A stretch of DNA of 64,000 bases from JAJDUF01 sp965238265 (GTDB lineage Bacteria > Chloroflexota > UBA11872 > UBA12225 > JAJDUF01). The notes below the pieces were generated by a model. It was not told the origin of the DNA and did no database searches. It saw nothing but the letters and a program-made list of their open reading frames with translations. How positions within the stretch are numbered: the stretch's first letter is position 1; every line of letters starts with the position of its first letter. Shown here piece after piece: positions 8,207 through 16,159 of this stretch. The stretch lies in NCBI GenBank assembly GCA_965238265.1, contig OZ250185.1, positions 2,480,001 to 2,544,000 of the forward strand. Reading direction: 5' to 3'. A program made the translations under genes and the position numbers.

Positions 8207-9010
8207 ATGAGCCGACCAACGGTCACGATACGGCTCCATAGCGAAACGGTGACGGCGCAGCAACTGGTCAAGGCCATTGAGAATGTCACGGGCATGTTTG
8301 GCGATATTGACCGCGACATCACGGGGCGCCCGCAGGCCACGTCGCAATGGCTCGTCGAGGAACTGAAGAGCAGCGAGCCACAGATTACTCTCCGGCACGA
8401 ACCTCAGCCAAATGCCAGAGACGTCGGTGGGTTACTGGTGGCCACCGGCATGGCGGGCTTGCAGACAATCAACACTGAGATGAAGATGCTCAAACCTCCA
8501 GACCACTTTCCCCTTTCTGCGCTGGAGAAAGCTCAAGCATTGCTGAAGGTGTCCCGAAACGGTGTACCGTGTGTCTCGATTGCCGCCCGGTTAGGTGGAC
8601 AACCGAACACAGTCTACTTCACGAAGCAGGCTGAACTGAACCTGGCCCGGTATACCAGCGTGCGCCACGAGGACCTTGGGGCAGTCGAAGGGTTGTTGCA
8701 AATGGTGTCGACTCGAGGCGGTGGCATCTTCAACATCTATGACTTACTGAGCCAACAGAAAATACGATGCACCATGCCGCGACGCAGGATAAGGGAAGCC
8801 GTTAACGCCTTTGATCAGCGTGTCGCAGTGCATGGCCTCATTCAAGCGAACGAGAACGGCACCGTCATCGGTGTCAAGATGCATCGCATCGAAGTGTTAC
8901 CTGCTGACGATCAACTCCCTACTGTCGAGGAGATCGCTGGATTGATTCCAGATCTGACGGGAGATAGGAGCACAGGCGAGCACATGCGAGCGCTTAGAGA
9001 TGTCTTCTAG
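8207..9010 (+). CDS. Unknown protein, upstream partner of a PIN-domain toxin
   Basis: 267 residues from ATG 8207, preceded by an aggacaagg ribosome site. I recognise no family. The N-terminal part (SRPTVTIRLHSETVTAQQLVKAIENV) looks like a small alpha/beta fold. The C-terminal part has a possible winged-helix-like stretch (GGGIFNIYDLLSQQKIRCTMPRRRIREAVNAFDQRV). The stop overlaps the start of the PIN gene by 11 bp, indicating translational coupling. Codon use is less GC-biased than in neighbours. By position it could be the antitoxin or sensor of the PIN protein, though at 267 residues it is much larger than a classical VapB. Confidence 0.75.
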   Translation: MSRPTVTIRLHSETVTAQQLVKAIENVTGMFGDIDRDITGRPQATSQWLVEELKSSEPQITLRHEPQPNARDVGGLLVATGMAGLQTINTEMKMLKPPDHFPLSALEKAQALLKVSRNGVPCVSIAARLGGQPNTVYFTKQAELNLARYTSVRHEDLGAVEGLLQMVSTRGGGIFNIYDLLSQQKIRCTMPRRRIREAVNAFDQRVAVHGLIQANENGTVIGVKMHRIEVLPADDQLPTVEEIAGLIPDLTGDRSTGEHMRALRDVF

Positions 9011-9524
9011 TCGGCGGCGGGTCTACTGGGACACCTCCGTCTTCATTGCGCTGCTTAAGGGTGAGTCGTCGGATGAGGCCGACCGCGCGGAAATAGCGCA
9101 AGCCATTCTCCGGGCTGCTGAAGCCGGCAGGATTGAGCTAGTAACGTCAGCCTTTACGCGCGCCGAGGTGAGGTGTGACCGAAGGCAGCCCAAGCTCACG
9201 CCGGAGCAGCACTCTCGGGTGAGCGCGTTCTTCAGGCGTTCCTACCTTCACGTGCAGCCGCTTGGTCGAGCCATCGGGGAGAGTGCGGCAGAACTCGGCG
9301 AACGGTACAACCTGAAGCCCGCCGATGCCGTCCATCTAGCTACAGCGCTTGCCGTCCAAGCCGATGAACTCCAGCACTGGGATGACGCCGACTTTGGCAA
9401 GCTGCCGCTGCGGACTGATCCACCACCCATCAGGATCACTCATCCGACCCCGCCGCCGGCAGAAGCACCGGAAACGGAGCCTCCCGAGCAGATGCCTCTC
9501 CTGCCTGATGACAACCAAGCCTAG
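9000..9524 (+). CDS. PIN-domain protein (VapC-like ribonuclease)
   Basis: 174 residues. PIN acidic residues are present in order: Asp11 (VYWDTSVFIALL), Glu56 (TRAEVR), Asp109 (LKPADAVHLATAL) and Asp129 (WDDADF). The PIN fold ends near residue 140, and a Pro/Glu-rich tail of about 30 residues follows (TPPPAEAPETEPPEQ). PIN proteins cut RNA, usually tRNA or rRNA, and act as toxins with a cognate antitoxin. The start overlaps the previous gene, so the two form one operon. Confidence 0.9.
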   Translation: MSSSRRRVYWDTSVFIALLKGESSDEADRAEIAQAILRAAEAGRIELVTSAFTRAEVRCDRRQPKLTPEQHSRVSAFFRRSYLHVQPLGRAIGESAAELGERYNLKPADAVHLATALAVQADELQHWDDADFGKLPLRTDPPPIRITHPTPPPAEAPETEPPEQMPLLPDDNQA

Positions 9525-9557
9525 CTACGATGCCAGCCCCCGTTTGGAGCAAGTCAG

Positions 9558-10109
9558 ATGCCCGGAATCCTCCTGCCCGCCGACTACCAGCCGCCCATCC
9601 CGGCACCCGGCTCGGCTACTATCCGCGAGGTCAAGAGCAGCCTGCTCGATAAGCCGGACCATGCCTTCGACTGCGAGCTTGTCGCGGTCGAGACCACCGT
9701 GGGGGTAGCCGCGGCCATCATTCTGTACCGGATGCCGCGAGCGATGACGATTTTCGGCATTGACATGCCCGAAGGGTCCTTCACGCTCGGCTACTTCTGG
9801 CAGGATCGGCCGTATAACGTCTACCACTGGCTCGACCCCGACGAGCGCACGCTGGCCTATTACGCCAACGTCGCGGATCGCACGGCTATTACCACGACGA
9901 CAATTGCGTGGCGCGATCTCGTGGTAGACGTGCTGGTGCGACCGACCGGCGAGGTTGAGGTGCTGGACGAAGACGAGCTACCCGCCGACCTCCCGCCGCC
10001 CGTGGCCCGACGGATTGACTACGCCCGCTCCTCGCTGGTAGATGGCGCAGCCGCGCTCGTAGCGGACCTCGAGCAAGCCTCGCAAGCCTGGCTTGCCGCA
10101 CGCCGCTAG
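9558..10109 (+). CDS. DUF402 domain protein
   Basis: 183 residues. Residues about 40-140 carry the DUF402 pattern (YHWLDPDERTLAYYANVADRTAI...WRDLVVDVLVRPTGEVEVLDEDEL). DUF402 includes nucleoside di/triphosphate phosphatases (Ntdp) and FomD, which cleave phosphoanhydride bonds with divalent metal. The carboxylates in DVLVRPTGEVEVLDEDEL match the usual metal-binding acidic cluster. A GGAG site lies 10 bp before ATG 9558. It follows the PIN gene by 33 bp and may be transcribed with it. Confidence 0.8.
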   Translation: MPGILLPADYQPPIPAPGSATIREVKSSLLDKPDHAFDCELVAVETTVGVAAAIILYRMPRAMTIFGIDMPEGSFTLGYFWQDRPYNVYHWLDPDERTLAYYANVADRTAITTTTIAWRDLVVDVLVRPTGEVEVLDEDELPADLPPPVARRIDYARSSLVDGAAALVADLEQASQAWLAARR

Positions 10110-10177
10110 CTCATGAACTTTGAGCACTTAGTGAGGTAGCGGGGCCACACGTCCCCTGGCGTCCGCCTCCAGCAGGT

Positions 10178-10220
10178 GCCCCCCTTTCCACTTGTGTGGA
10201 GAGGGGCCGGGGGTGAGGCG
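10178..10220. repeat. Family B palindromic repeat
   Basis: cccctttccacttgtgtggagagggg hairpin with ccgggggtgaggcg tail, between the convergent DUF402 and nitrilase-family genes. Confidence 0.75.
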
Positions 10221-10232
10221 CGGCACCCGCGC

Positions 10233-11165
10233 TCACTTTTGCCCGTTCAGCATGGCGGTGCGGGCGCGATTGGCACGGCGGAAGTAGGCGGCGCGCGTCT
10301 CCAAGTCGAATTTGCGGATGATGTCCTCGCAGGTCGTATCCTCTAGGTGCGAATACATGCAGAAGACGGCCTCGGGACGTGTCACGTCAAAGTCCACTCC
10401 GGCGCCGTACAGCTCCTTGATCGCGCCGAGCTTGGCGTGGTTGTAATCCAAGTGGAGCACCTGATAATCGAGATTGATCGTTCGCACGTTGATCGGTTGG
10501 TAGACGGCATCGGACTCGATCAGACTCCGGCCTAGCGGGTCCACAATGCGACTCTCGCTGCCGGGCGTGGCCGAGGCGATGAAGAAGCTGAAATCATGCG
10601 CCCAAATGCTCAGTTGCAGACCACCGGCATACATTGAGGAGAAGAAGACAATCTCGGCATCTTGCGCCTGGTTGCCCTCGGCGACATCGCGGAAGTTAAG
10701 GTCGTAGCAGATCGCGAAGCCGACCCGACCAAAGTCTGTGTCGGCCACAACGGTTTCGACGCCGGGCGTGACGCCCATCTCCATCTCGCTGATCGTGGGG
10801 TGAACCTTGCGGTAGACGGCGGAGACGTTCCCGTTGCGGTCGAGGAGGACCTGAGAATTGTAGATCTGTCCGTCTTCCGCGGTGAAGATCGGTACGATCA
10901 CATAGCAGTGATACCGGCGGGCTACCTCCGAGAACGTTTGGATCGTCGGCCCGTCGAGCGGTTCAGCGGCAATGGGTAAGCGCGATTGTCCCAAGCCATA
11001 CCAGGTGATGACCTCGGTCATGCAGACAATATCCGGTTTGTCCAGGCACGCCCGTTCGACCAAGGTTCGCTGTCGTTCCCGGTTAGCGGCGATCTGCCCC
11101 TCTGGCGAGTCCGCCACACCGGCTTGCCGACTAGAAACCGTGGCGACTCGAACGTACCTTGCCAT
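10233..11165 (-). CDS. Carbon-nitrogen hydrolase (nitrilase superfamily)
   Basis: 310 residues. The Glu-Lys-Cys triad is present: Glu51 (VCMTEVIT), Lys120 (YRKVHP) and Cys153 (AICYDLNF). Members hydrolyse amides, N-carbamoyl amines or nitriles in the cytoplasm. The C-terminal extension (about 240-310) is longer than in the shortest members and resembles the N-carbamoylputrescine/beta-ureidopropionase-like branch only loosely. The ATG at 11165 has a strong GGAGGAG site 6 bp upstream. It stands alone; substrate not predictable. Confidence 0.9.
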   Translation of the reverse strand: MARYVRVATVSSRQAGVADSPEGQIAANRERQRTLVERACLDKPDIVCMTEVITWYGLGQSRLPIAAEPLDGPTIQTFSEVARRYHCYVIVPIFTAEDGQIYNSQVLLDRNGNVSAVYRKVHPTISEMEMGVTPGVETVVADTDFGRVGFAICYDLNFRDVAEGNQAQDAEIVFFSSMYAGGLQLSIWAHDFSFFIASATPGSESRIVDPLGRSLIESDAVYQPINVRTINLDYQVLHLDYNHAKLGAIKELYGAGVDFDVTRPEAVFCMYSHLEDTTCEDIIRKFDLETRAAYFRRANRARTAMLNGQK

Positions 11166-11299
11166 GCTGCTCCTCCTTGTCTTGTAACGGCTAGGATAGC
11201 CACCGGGCAGCGCCGCTCTGCACAGCGGCCGCCGCCCGCCCGCTCCAAGAGCTTAACGGACTAGCAGCGTGCCGCTATCGAGAGCGTGGTGGTGACACG

Positions 11300-11342
11300 C
11301 CAGGTCTGCACTACCTCTCCCCATCGGATCGTGCAGACCTGG
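11300..11342. repeat. Perfect 12-bp inverted repeat just upstream of miaA
   Basis: ccaggtctgcac (11300-11311) and gtgcagacctgg (11331-11342) are perfect inverted copies around a 19-nt loop. The second arm ends 18 bp before the miaA start. It could be a leader hairpin, an operator or a remnant of a small mobile palindrome. The sequence is not one of the other repeat families here. Confidence 0.75.
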
Positions 11343-11360
11343 CAGTCAGAAGAGGCCTCG

Positions 11361-12335
11361 ATGTCCACAGCCGCGCCCAAGCAGCCCACCGTCTTGGCTC
11401 TGGTTGGCCCGACGGCAGTAGGCAAGACCGCGCTCTCGCTGACGGTCGCCGCCGCCCTGGATACCGAGATCATCTCGGTGGACTCGCGCCAGGTCTACCG
11501 CGGGATGAATATTGGTACGGCGAAGCCTACCGCCGCCGAACGCGCCAGCGTCCGCCATCATCTGCTCGATGTCGTCGCGCCGGACGAAGAGTACTCCGTT
11601 GCGCTGTACCAACGGCAAGCGCGCGCAATCATCGCTCGACTGCACGCGAACGGCAAGCTGCCGCTGCTCGTCGGCGGTACCGGACTTTATTTTCGCGCCG
11701 TCTGCGATGGCTTGGTGCTCCCGCCGGTGCCGCCGCAGCCGGAGCTACGGGCGGCGTGGGAGGCACGGGTGGCGGCGGGCGATCTCGCTGGCCTGGTCGC
11801 GGAGCTGCGCCGCCTGGACCCGGTCGGGGCCGAACGGCTCGATACGGCCAATCCACGCCGCGTCATCCGCGCGCTGGAGGTGACGCGCGTCAGCGGGCGC
11901 CCGTTTTCCGCTTGGCAACGGCGTCAGCCACCACCATTCCACACCGTCTGGCTCGGCCTGGCACGGCCCCGCGCAGAACTGTACGCCCGCATCAATGCGC
12001 GAGTGCCGGAGCAAATCGCGGCCGGCCTCGTTGAAGAGGTGCGGAGCCTCGTGGAGCAGGGCTATAGCTACGATCTGCCGGCGATGCAGAGCATCGGGTA
12101 CCGAGAAATCGGCCAGTATCTGCAAGGACAGCTGACCCTCGACGACGCGATAGCCAGCCAGCAGCAGGCCACCCGGCGCTACGCCCGCCGCCAGCTCACC
12201 TGGTTTCGGCGCGATGAGCGCATCAGCTGGCTCCCCGCAGCAACCACCGGCTCGCCCGAGTTCCTGGACGCCGTGCAGCAGGCGGGCGCCGACAGTGCCG
12301 AGGCCGCCCCTGGAACTGTCCGGTGCCTCTGTTAG
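11361..12335 (+). CDS. miaA: tRNA dimethylallyltransferase
   Basis: 324 residues from ATG 11361. MiaA transfers a dimethylallyl group to N6 of A37 in tRNAs reading UNN codons. The P-loop is GPTAVGKT (16-23), followed by DSRQVYRGMNIGTAKP and HHLLDVV, the PPVPPQPELR region, and AMQSIGYREIGQYLQG with RRYARRQLTWFRRD, all diagnostic. The length is normal. The SD is weak (agagg); the hairpin at 11300-11342 precedes it. The AAA ATPase gene starts 10 bp after its stop. Confidence 0.97.
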   Translation: MSTAAPKQPTVLALVGPTAVGKTALSLTVAAALDTEIISVDSRQVYRGMNIGTAKPTAAERASVRHHLLDVVAPDEEYSVALYQRQARAIIARLHANGKLPLLVGGTGLYFRAVCDGLVLPPVPPQPELRAAWEARVAAGDLAGLVAELRRLDPVGAERLDTANPRRVIRALEVTRVSGRPFSAWQRRQPPPFHTVWLGLARPRAELYARINARVPEQIAAGLVEEVRSLVEQGYSYDLPAMQSIGYREIGQYLQGQLTLDDAIASQQQATRRYARRQLTWFRRDERISWLPAATTGSPEFLDAVQQAGADSAEAAPGTVRCLC

Positions 12336-12338
12336 AGT
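12333..12338 (+). promoter_or_regulatory. Possible -10 (TAGAGT) for the AAA ATPase gene
   Basis: TAGAGT overlaps the miaA stop and ends 7 bp before the ATG at 12346, placing a possible start of transcription at the ATG itself. Weak, with no -35 seen. Confidence 0.2.
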
Positions 12339-12345
12339 TAGGACA

Positions 12346-13563
12346 ATGATTACCGAATTGCAAATCGAAGGCTTCAAGAGCTTTGGCTCACCGGCGGAGA
12401 AGATAGAGCTGGGGCCGCTCAACTTCGTCGTTGGCGCTAACGCCTCGGGAAAGACGAACCTGCTCCACGCCTTGAGGTTTCTGCAGAACGCCGTAAATCA
12501 CGACGTTTCCTATGCCGTACGTGAGCTGGGGGGGAGCACCGAGGTCAGGAACAAGCACCCGCGTCAATGCCATGATCCGCAACCGGTGCGACTTGCGATC
12601 AAACTTGAGAAGGAGGTCAGATTCTCAGAAGGTCGGGAGGACGAGGGTGTTGCGCTGTCCTGGGAGTATGAATTGGAGCTTAATCTGGGCAACAATGAAG
12701 CTACGCCAAGCGTTGCGGCAGAGTCGTTGAGCGCGGAAATTGTGCGATCGGGCCAGACGAGTACGGTGACACTGAAACGGGACAACAAGAAGATCAACAT
12801 CTCCGATCTGCTGGATCTGCTGCTTCCTACCGGCAGAGAAAAGTGGCCTCTCACCATTTCCGTTCCTGAACAGGAATCGACGCGCCTCGCCCTCGTAGGA
12901 GCCGGGTTCTTTTTCTTTCCGGCCATCATGCTTTGTGAAGAGATCAGAGGCTGGAGCTTCCACAATATCATTCCCAGGGTTGCTCGTCAGCCATATAGAG
13001 AACAATCCGATGCCGTCCTCGGTCCAGCAGGCGAGAATCTGGCTACCATACTTCATAGAATGACTGCTGAAGAACGAGCTTCGATTGTGCAGGGCTTGAG
13101 AGGTATCGTGCCAGGATTTAAGAAACTAACGACAACAAAGCTACCCATCGAAGACACATTAGCGTTTCAGATCGTAGAAGATGAACTTAGCGCAGCAATT
13201 AACCCCATTTCAGCCTCGGATGGTACGATTCGTTTACTTGCTCTGCTCGTCCTCACCACCTGGAGTGCCCGAAATTCATCGCTCATTACCATCGAGGAGC
13301 CGGAAAACGGGGTCCACCCGCACTTGGCAGAAAATATCGTGGACATGCTGAGGTCTGCCTCCGAGCGGAGTCAGCTTATTGTCACGACCCACGAGCCCGA
13401 TCTGCTCGATCACCTAGAGCCTAGCGAGGTCCTTCTCTGCGACAAAGAGGATGGATTCACGAAGCTCAGGAAGGCCTCAAATGTTGCCGACATCGAGCAA
13501 TTCCGCAAGCACTTCAGCCTCGGAGAGCTGTGGGAGCAGGGTGTAGTGGGAGCAATCCCGTGA
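12346..13563 (+). CDS. AAA ATPase of the OLD/RecF-like (AAA_21) type, predicted defence protein
   Basis: 405 residues. Walker A GANASGKT (30-37), signature-like ISASDGTIRLLAL (288-300), Walker B LITIEEPE (313-320), and the H-loop TTHEPDLLD (His349) give an SMC/RecF-type ATPase without a large coiled coil. Such ATPases partner with TOPRIM nucleases in anti-phage systems (OLD, PARIS, AbiL types). The next gene encodes exactly such a partner and overlaps it by 4 bp. Base composition is visibly more AT-rich than the flanking miaA and rph genes, suggesting acquisition by transfer. A frame extending upstream into miaA has no support. Confidence 0.9.
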   Translation: MITELQIEGFKSFGSPAEKIELGPLNFVVGANASGKTNLLHALRFLQNAVNHDVSYAVRELGGSTEVRNKHPRQCHDPQPVRLAIKLEKEVRFSEGREDEGVALSWEYELELNLGNNEATPSVAAESLSAEIVRSGQTSTVTLKRDNKKINISDLLDLLLPTGREKWPLTISVPEQESTRLALVGAGFFFFPAIMLCEEIRGWSFHNIIPRVARQPYREQSDAVLGPAGENLATILHRMTAEERASIVQGLRGIVPGFKKLTTTKLPIEDTLAFQIVEDELSAAINPISASDGTIRLLALLVLTTWSARNSSLITIEEPENGVHPHLAENIVDMLRSASERSQLIVTTHEPDLLDHLEPSEVLLCDKEDGFTKLRKASNVADIEQFRKHFSLGELWEQGVVGAIP

Positions 13564-14147
13564 GAATCGGCGTAGGTGTTGAGGGACCCTCCGACCGGGC
13601 GTTCTGGGATAAGGTGCTGCACAAGCACTTTCCCGGTGTCCGCTTTGACATCCGTAACATGAAGACCAAGGATAAGCTCATCCGCCAGACACCTCGCCTA
13701 CTAGATGCCTTTCGGAGCCTCCACTATGCCGCCGGCTTCATCCTGGTGGACCGCGACAAGGACCCGTGTATTGCAGCCGTCCTCCAATGGTTTGACGAGG
13801 CAAGCCGGGAAGAAGCACGCAAGCCAGCAAGTGAGCGCTATCTGTTCGTTTGTGTTGCTATCCGCGGGCTTGAGGCGTGGTTTCTCGCCGACGCCTCTGC
13901 CATCAATGTGCTATTGCCCAAGGCCGGTTACACAGCGCCTAGTGAAACTGGGAGTCTGAACCCAGGGAGGAAACTCAAGGCGTTGTGGCAGCAGCAGTAT
14001 GGGCGAAACGCCGCTCCCAACAAGATCGGCTTCGCCAGCATGATGGCGCCGCAGTTCGACCCGGAGGCGGCCGGACAGCATTCGGCGTCGTTCACCTACT
14101 TCTGGTCACGCCTGACGGCAGCGTACCAAGGCGCCCCACAACCCTGA
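13560..14147 (+). CDS. DUF4276 family TOPRIM-like protein, partner of the AAA ATPase
   Basis: 195 residues from a GTG at 13560 that overlaps the TGA of the ATPase gene (GTGA), so translation is coupled. TOPRIM signature: GVGVEGPSD (Glu8), FILVDRDKD (Asp64, Asp66) and IRGLEAWFLAD (Glu105), a metal-binding set expected for a nuclease or nicking activity. DUF4276 is repeatedly found beside AAA_21 ATPases. The pair probably acts as a two-component defence or abortive-infection module: the ATPase senses, the TOPRIM protein cuts. Target unknown. Confidence 0.88.
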   Translation: MRIGVGVEGPSDRAFWDKVLHKHFPGVRFDIRNMKTKDKLIRQTPRLLDAFRSLHYAAGFILVDRDKDPCIAAVLQWFDEASREEARKPASERYLFVCVAIRGLEAWFLADASAINVLLPKAGYTAPSETGSLNPGRKLKALWQQQYGRNAAPNKIGFASMMAPQFDPEAAGQHSASFTYFWSRLTAAYQGAPQP

Positions 14148-14150
14148 GCA

Positions 14151-15020
14151 CTACCAGGGCCTCGTGCGGCCCGTGTGTCGGCGCCCGATCTCCGCGGCCT
14201 CGGCGCCGCCACTGCCGATCATCACCCCTTCGTCGAGCATCGCACCCACGTTCTCGGGGTTGACGCCATTGAGAAATGCAATCCCGACCGCCTTGCAAGC
14301 GGCGAAGACGCGCGCGCGTGCGGCGCGCATGTACTCGGGATATGGTGGATCGTGGTTGTCCGCGTAGCCGAGTGACATCCCCATGTCGCCCGGCCCCCAC
14401 TCGGCGAAGCCGATCCCAGGGACCTGCGTATTCGCCTCCGCGTTGGCAAGACAGCGCTTGTCCTCGATCTTGAGACCCAGGAGCAGCTCACCTTGCGGAT
14501 TGAGGGGCCACGGGTCGGCCTTGTCGAGATACTCGTTCACGGACAGTCCCCAGACCTCAGCCGCTTCCCCCTGGCCACCACTCCCCCGGCGGCCATCATC
14601 CAGCCCCTCACCCACGCCAATGCTCTGGAAGGGGTAGCGCGCGGACTCGACGAACGTCTTGACAGCGCCCGGTGTCTCGGCGTGGCAGAGCAGGATGCCG
14701 TGGACGCCAGCCGCCAGGAGGTGCTTCACCATCCAGGCATTGGCCCGCATGACCTCCGCACTCGTGCCGTCGGTCGGCAGCGTGGCGATCACCGTCGGTG
14801 TGCGGTGTCCGCTGCGGGTCGGGCCGCCGGCGATCAGCCCGCGCATGAACGCCGACAACCCCGGCATGTTAAACCCAAAGTGCTCCATCTCCACCATCAG
14901 GTAGTCGGCCCACGTCTGCGCCATCTCGACGCCGTTTTCGTAGCTCAGCTCGCCAGCGCCGGTGTAGTAGATCGGCTGACCCTGCTCCAGTAGCTCAATC
15001 GCCCGGTTGACACGTGGCAT
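14151..15020 (-). CDS. HpcH/HpaI-type aldolase family protein
   Basis: 289 residues. TIM barrel of the class II pyruvate aldolases (2-keto-3-deoxy sugar acid or 4-hydroxy-2-oxo acid aldolases). The N-terminal part has VEMEHFGFNMPGL (compare DxEH in the family), the middle has LKIEDKRCLANAE (metal Glu), and FAEWGPGDMGMSLGY is the usual IGPxDL-like substrate loop. An insertion of about 35 residues (GEGLDDGRRG...NEYLDKADPW) is characteristic of a subgroup with unassigned substrates. It converges on the TOPRIM gene with a 3-bp gap. Confidence 0.85.
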   Translation of the reverse strand: MPRVNRAIELLEQGQPIYYTGAGELSYENGVEMAQTWADYLMVEMEHFGFNMPGLSAFMRGLIAGGPTRSGHRTPTVIATLPTDGTSAEVMRANAWMVKHLLAAGVHGILLCHAETPGAVKTFVESARYPFQSIGVGEGLDDGRRGSGGQGEAAEVWGLSVNEYLDKADPWPLNPQGELLLGLKIEDKRCLANAEANTQVPGIGFAEWGPGDMGMSLGYADNHDPPYPEYMRAARARVFAACKAVGIAFLNGVNPENVGAMLDEGVMIGSGGAEAAEIGRRHTGRTRPW

Positions 15021-15172
15021 TGTCTTTCAACCTGCCTGCGTATTCGCTGCTCGCCGGTTCATCCAGCGGCCGGAACCATGCTGCTCGCCAGGATGCACCG
15101 GCAGCGCTGGCCTGGATTATCCACAACTACGACCCTCCCGGCAAGGAAGAGGCGGGGGGACGCCTCGCCTCC

Positions 15173-15196
15173 GTCATTCCCGCGAACGCGGGAATC
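15173..15196. repeat. Family A palindromic repeat
   Basis: gtcattcccgcgaacgcgggaatc, the same element as at 2053 and 33399 with a single-base change in the loop. Confidence 0.8.
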
Positions 15197-15323
15197 TACC
15201 TCCTGCCACCAGCTTCCGGTGCAAGCCGGATGACAACCGCCTGAACGCAGCGTGCTGCGCCCCTACTCGGTGCTCTCTGTGTGCTCTGTGGCTAAATCTC
15301 CGCAGCGTCAACCCGCTTCCGGC

Positions 15324-15332
15324 TGCTACACT
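15324..15332 (+). promoter_or_regulatory. Extended -10 promoter of rph, nearly leaderless
   Basis: TGcTACACT ends 10 bp before the rph ATG, and no Shine-Dalgarno sequence exists. Transcription should start 3-4 nt from the start codon, so the mRNA would be essentially leaderless. Confidence 0.45.
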
Positions 15333-15342
15333 GCCCACCAGC

Positions 15343-16119
15343 ATGGCAAGAGAGCGTCCAGCCACCCGCGCCGACGGTCGCGCCTTCGACGAGCTGCGAC
15401 CGGTGCGTATCACCACCGGCTACCAGGAGTACCCGGAAGGATCGGCGCTCATCGCGTGCGGCAACACCCGCGTCCTCTGTGCCGCTTCGGTGCAAGACCG
15501 ACAGCCGCCCCATCTGCTCAACACCGACCGCGGCTGGGTCACGGCCGAATATGCGATGCTGCCCCGCGCGACGCATACCCGCAGTAGCCGAGAATCGGTA
15601 CGGGGCCGCCTCGGCGGTCGGACGCAGGAGATTCAACGCCTGATCGGCCGCGCGCTGCGAGCGGCGGTAGACCTCCCGGCGCTCGGTCCCCGAACCGTCA
15701 TCCTGGACTGTGATGTGCTCCAGGCCGACGGTGGCACCCGCACCGCAGCCATCACCGGCGCTTACGTCGCCCTCTCCCTCGCGCTACGCCAGCTAGTCAG
15801 TACCGGGATGCTGCCCAGCACCCCGCTGAAGACGGCCGTAGCAGCCGTCAGCGTGGGGATAGTACACGGCGCGCCGCTACTCGATCTCTCCTACCCGGAG
15901 GACTCCCGCGCGAGCGCAGACCTCAACGTGGTTATGACCGGCGAGGGCCAGTTTGTCGAGGTGCAAGGCACGGCCGAGGGCACGACGTTCTCGCGCCGCG
16001 CGCTGGATCGCCTGCTCGACCTCGCACATCAGGGGATCAAGTTGCTGCTCGCGGCCCAAGAGCAAGCCATCCGCGCCGCTTTGGACAGCGCCGAGGGCAG
16101 TGCGCCCTTCCGCAAGTAG
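15343..16119 (+). CDS. rph: Ribonuclease PH
   Basis: 258 residues. RNase PH trims tRNA 3' ends using phosphate. The sequence starts with the family opening (RADGRAFDELRPVRITTGY, about 8-26) and has NTRVLCAASVQDR, GRLGGRTQEIQRLIGRALRAAVDL (phosphate-binding Arg) and the ILDCDVLQADGGTRTAAITGAYVAL core, then DLNVVMTGEGQFVEVQGTAEG. The length is normal. The ATG lacks an SD (see the promoter entry). Convergent with murD. Confidence 0.97.
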   Translation: MARERPATRADGRAFDELRPVRITTGYQEYPEGSALIACGNTRVLCAASVQDRQPPHLLNTDRGWVTAEYAMLPRATHTRSSRESVRGRLGGRTQEIQRLIGRALRAAVDLPALGPRTVILDCDVLQADGGTRTAAITGAYVALSLALRQLVSTGMLPSTPLKTAVAAVSVGIVHGAPLLDLSYPEDSRASADLNVVMTGEGQFVEVQGTAEGTTFSRRALDRLLDLAHQGIKLLLAAQEQAIRAALDSAEGSAPFRK

Positions 16120-16159
16120 GGGCGCTCGGCGGCGGCCGGCATGCAGAGACCGGCCCCTA
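16117..16159. terminator. Bidirectional hairpin shared by rph and murD stop codons
   Basis: taggggc (16117-16123) pairs with gcccctа-type arm 16153-16159, with an inner ggccgg/ccggcc. The TAG stops of both convergent genes lie inside the outer arms. No strong T-run follows on either side, so efficiency is uncertain. Confidence 0.5.

Larger units (their letters stand above)
15021..15342. other. Intergenic stretch between divergent aldolase and rph genes
   Basis: Contains a family A repeat at 15173-15196 and an apparent promoter for rph at its right end. The short divergent frames in it show no family features. Otherwise nothing recognised. Confidence 0.6.
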
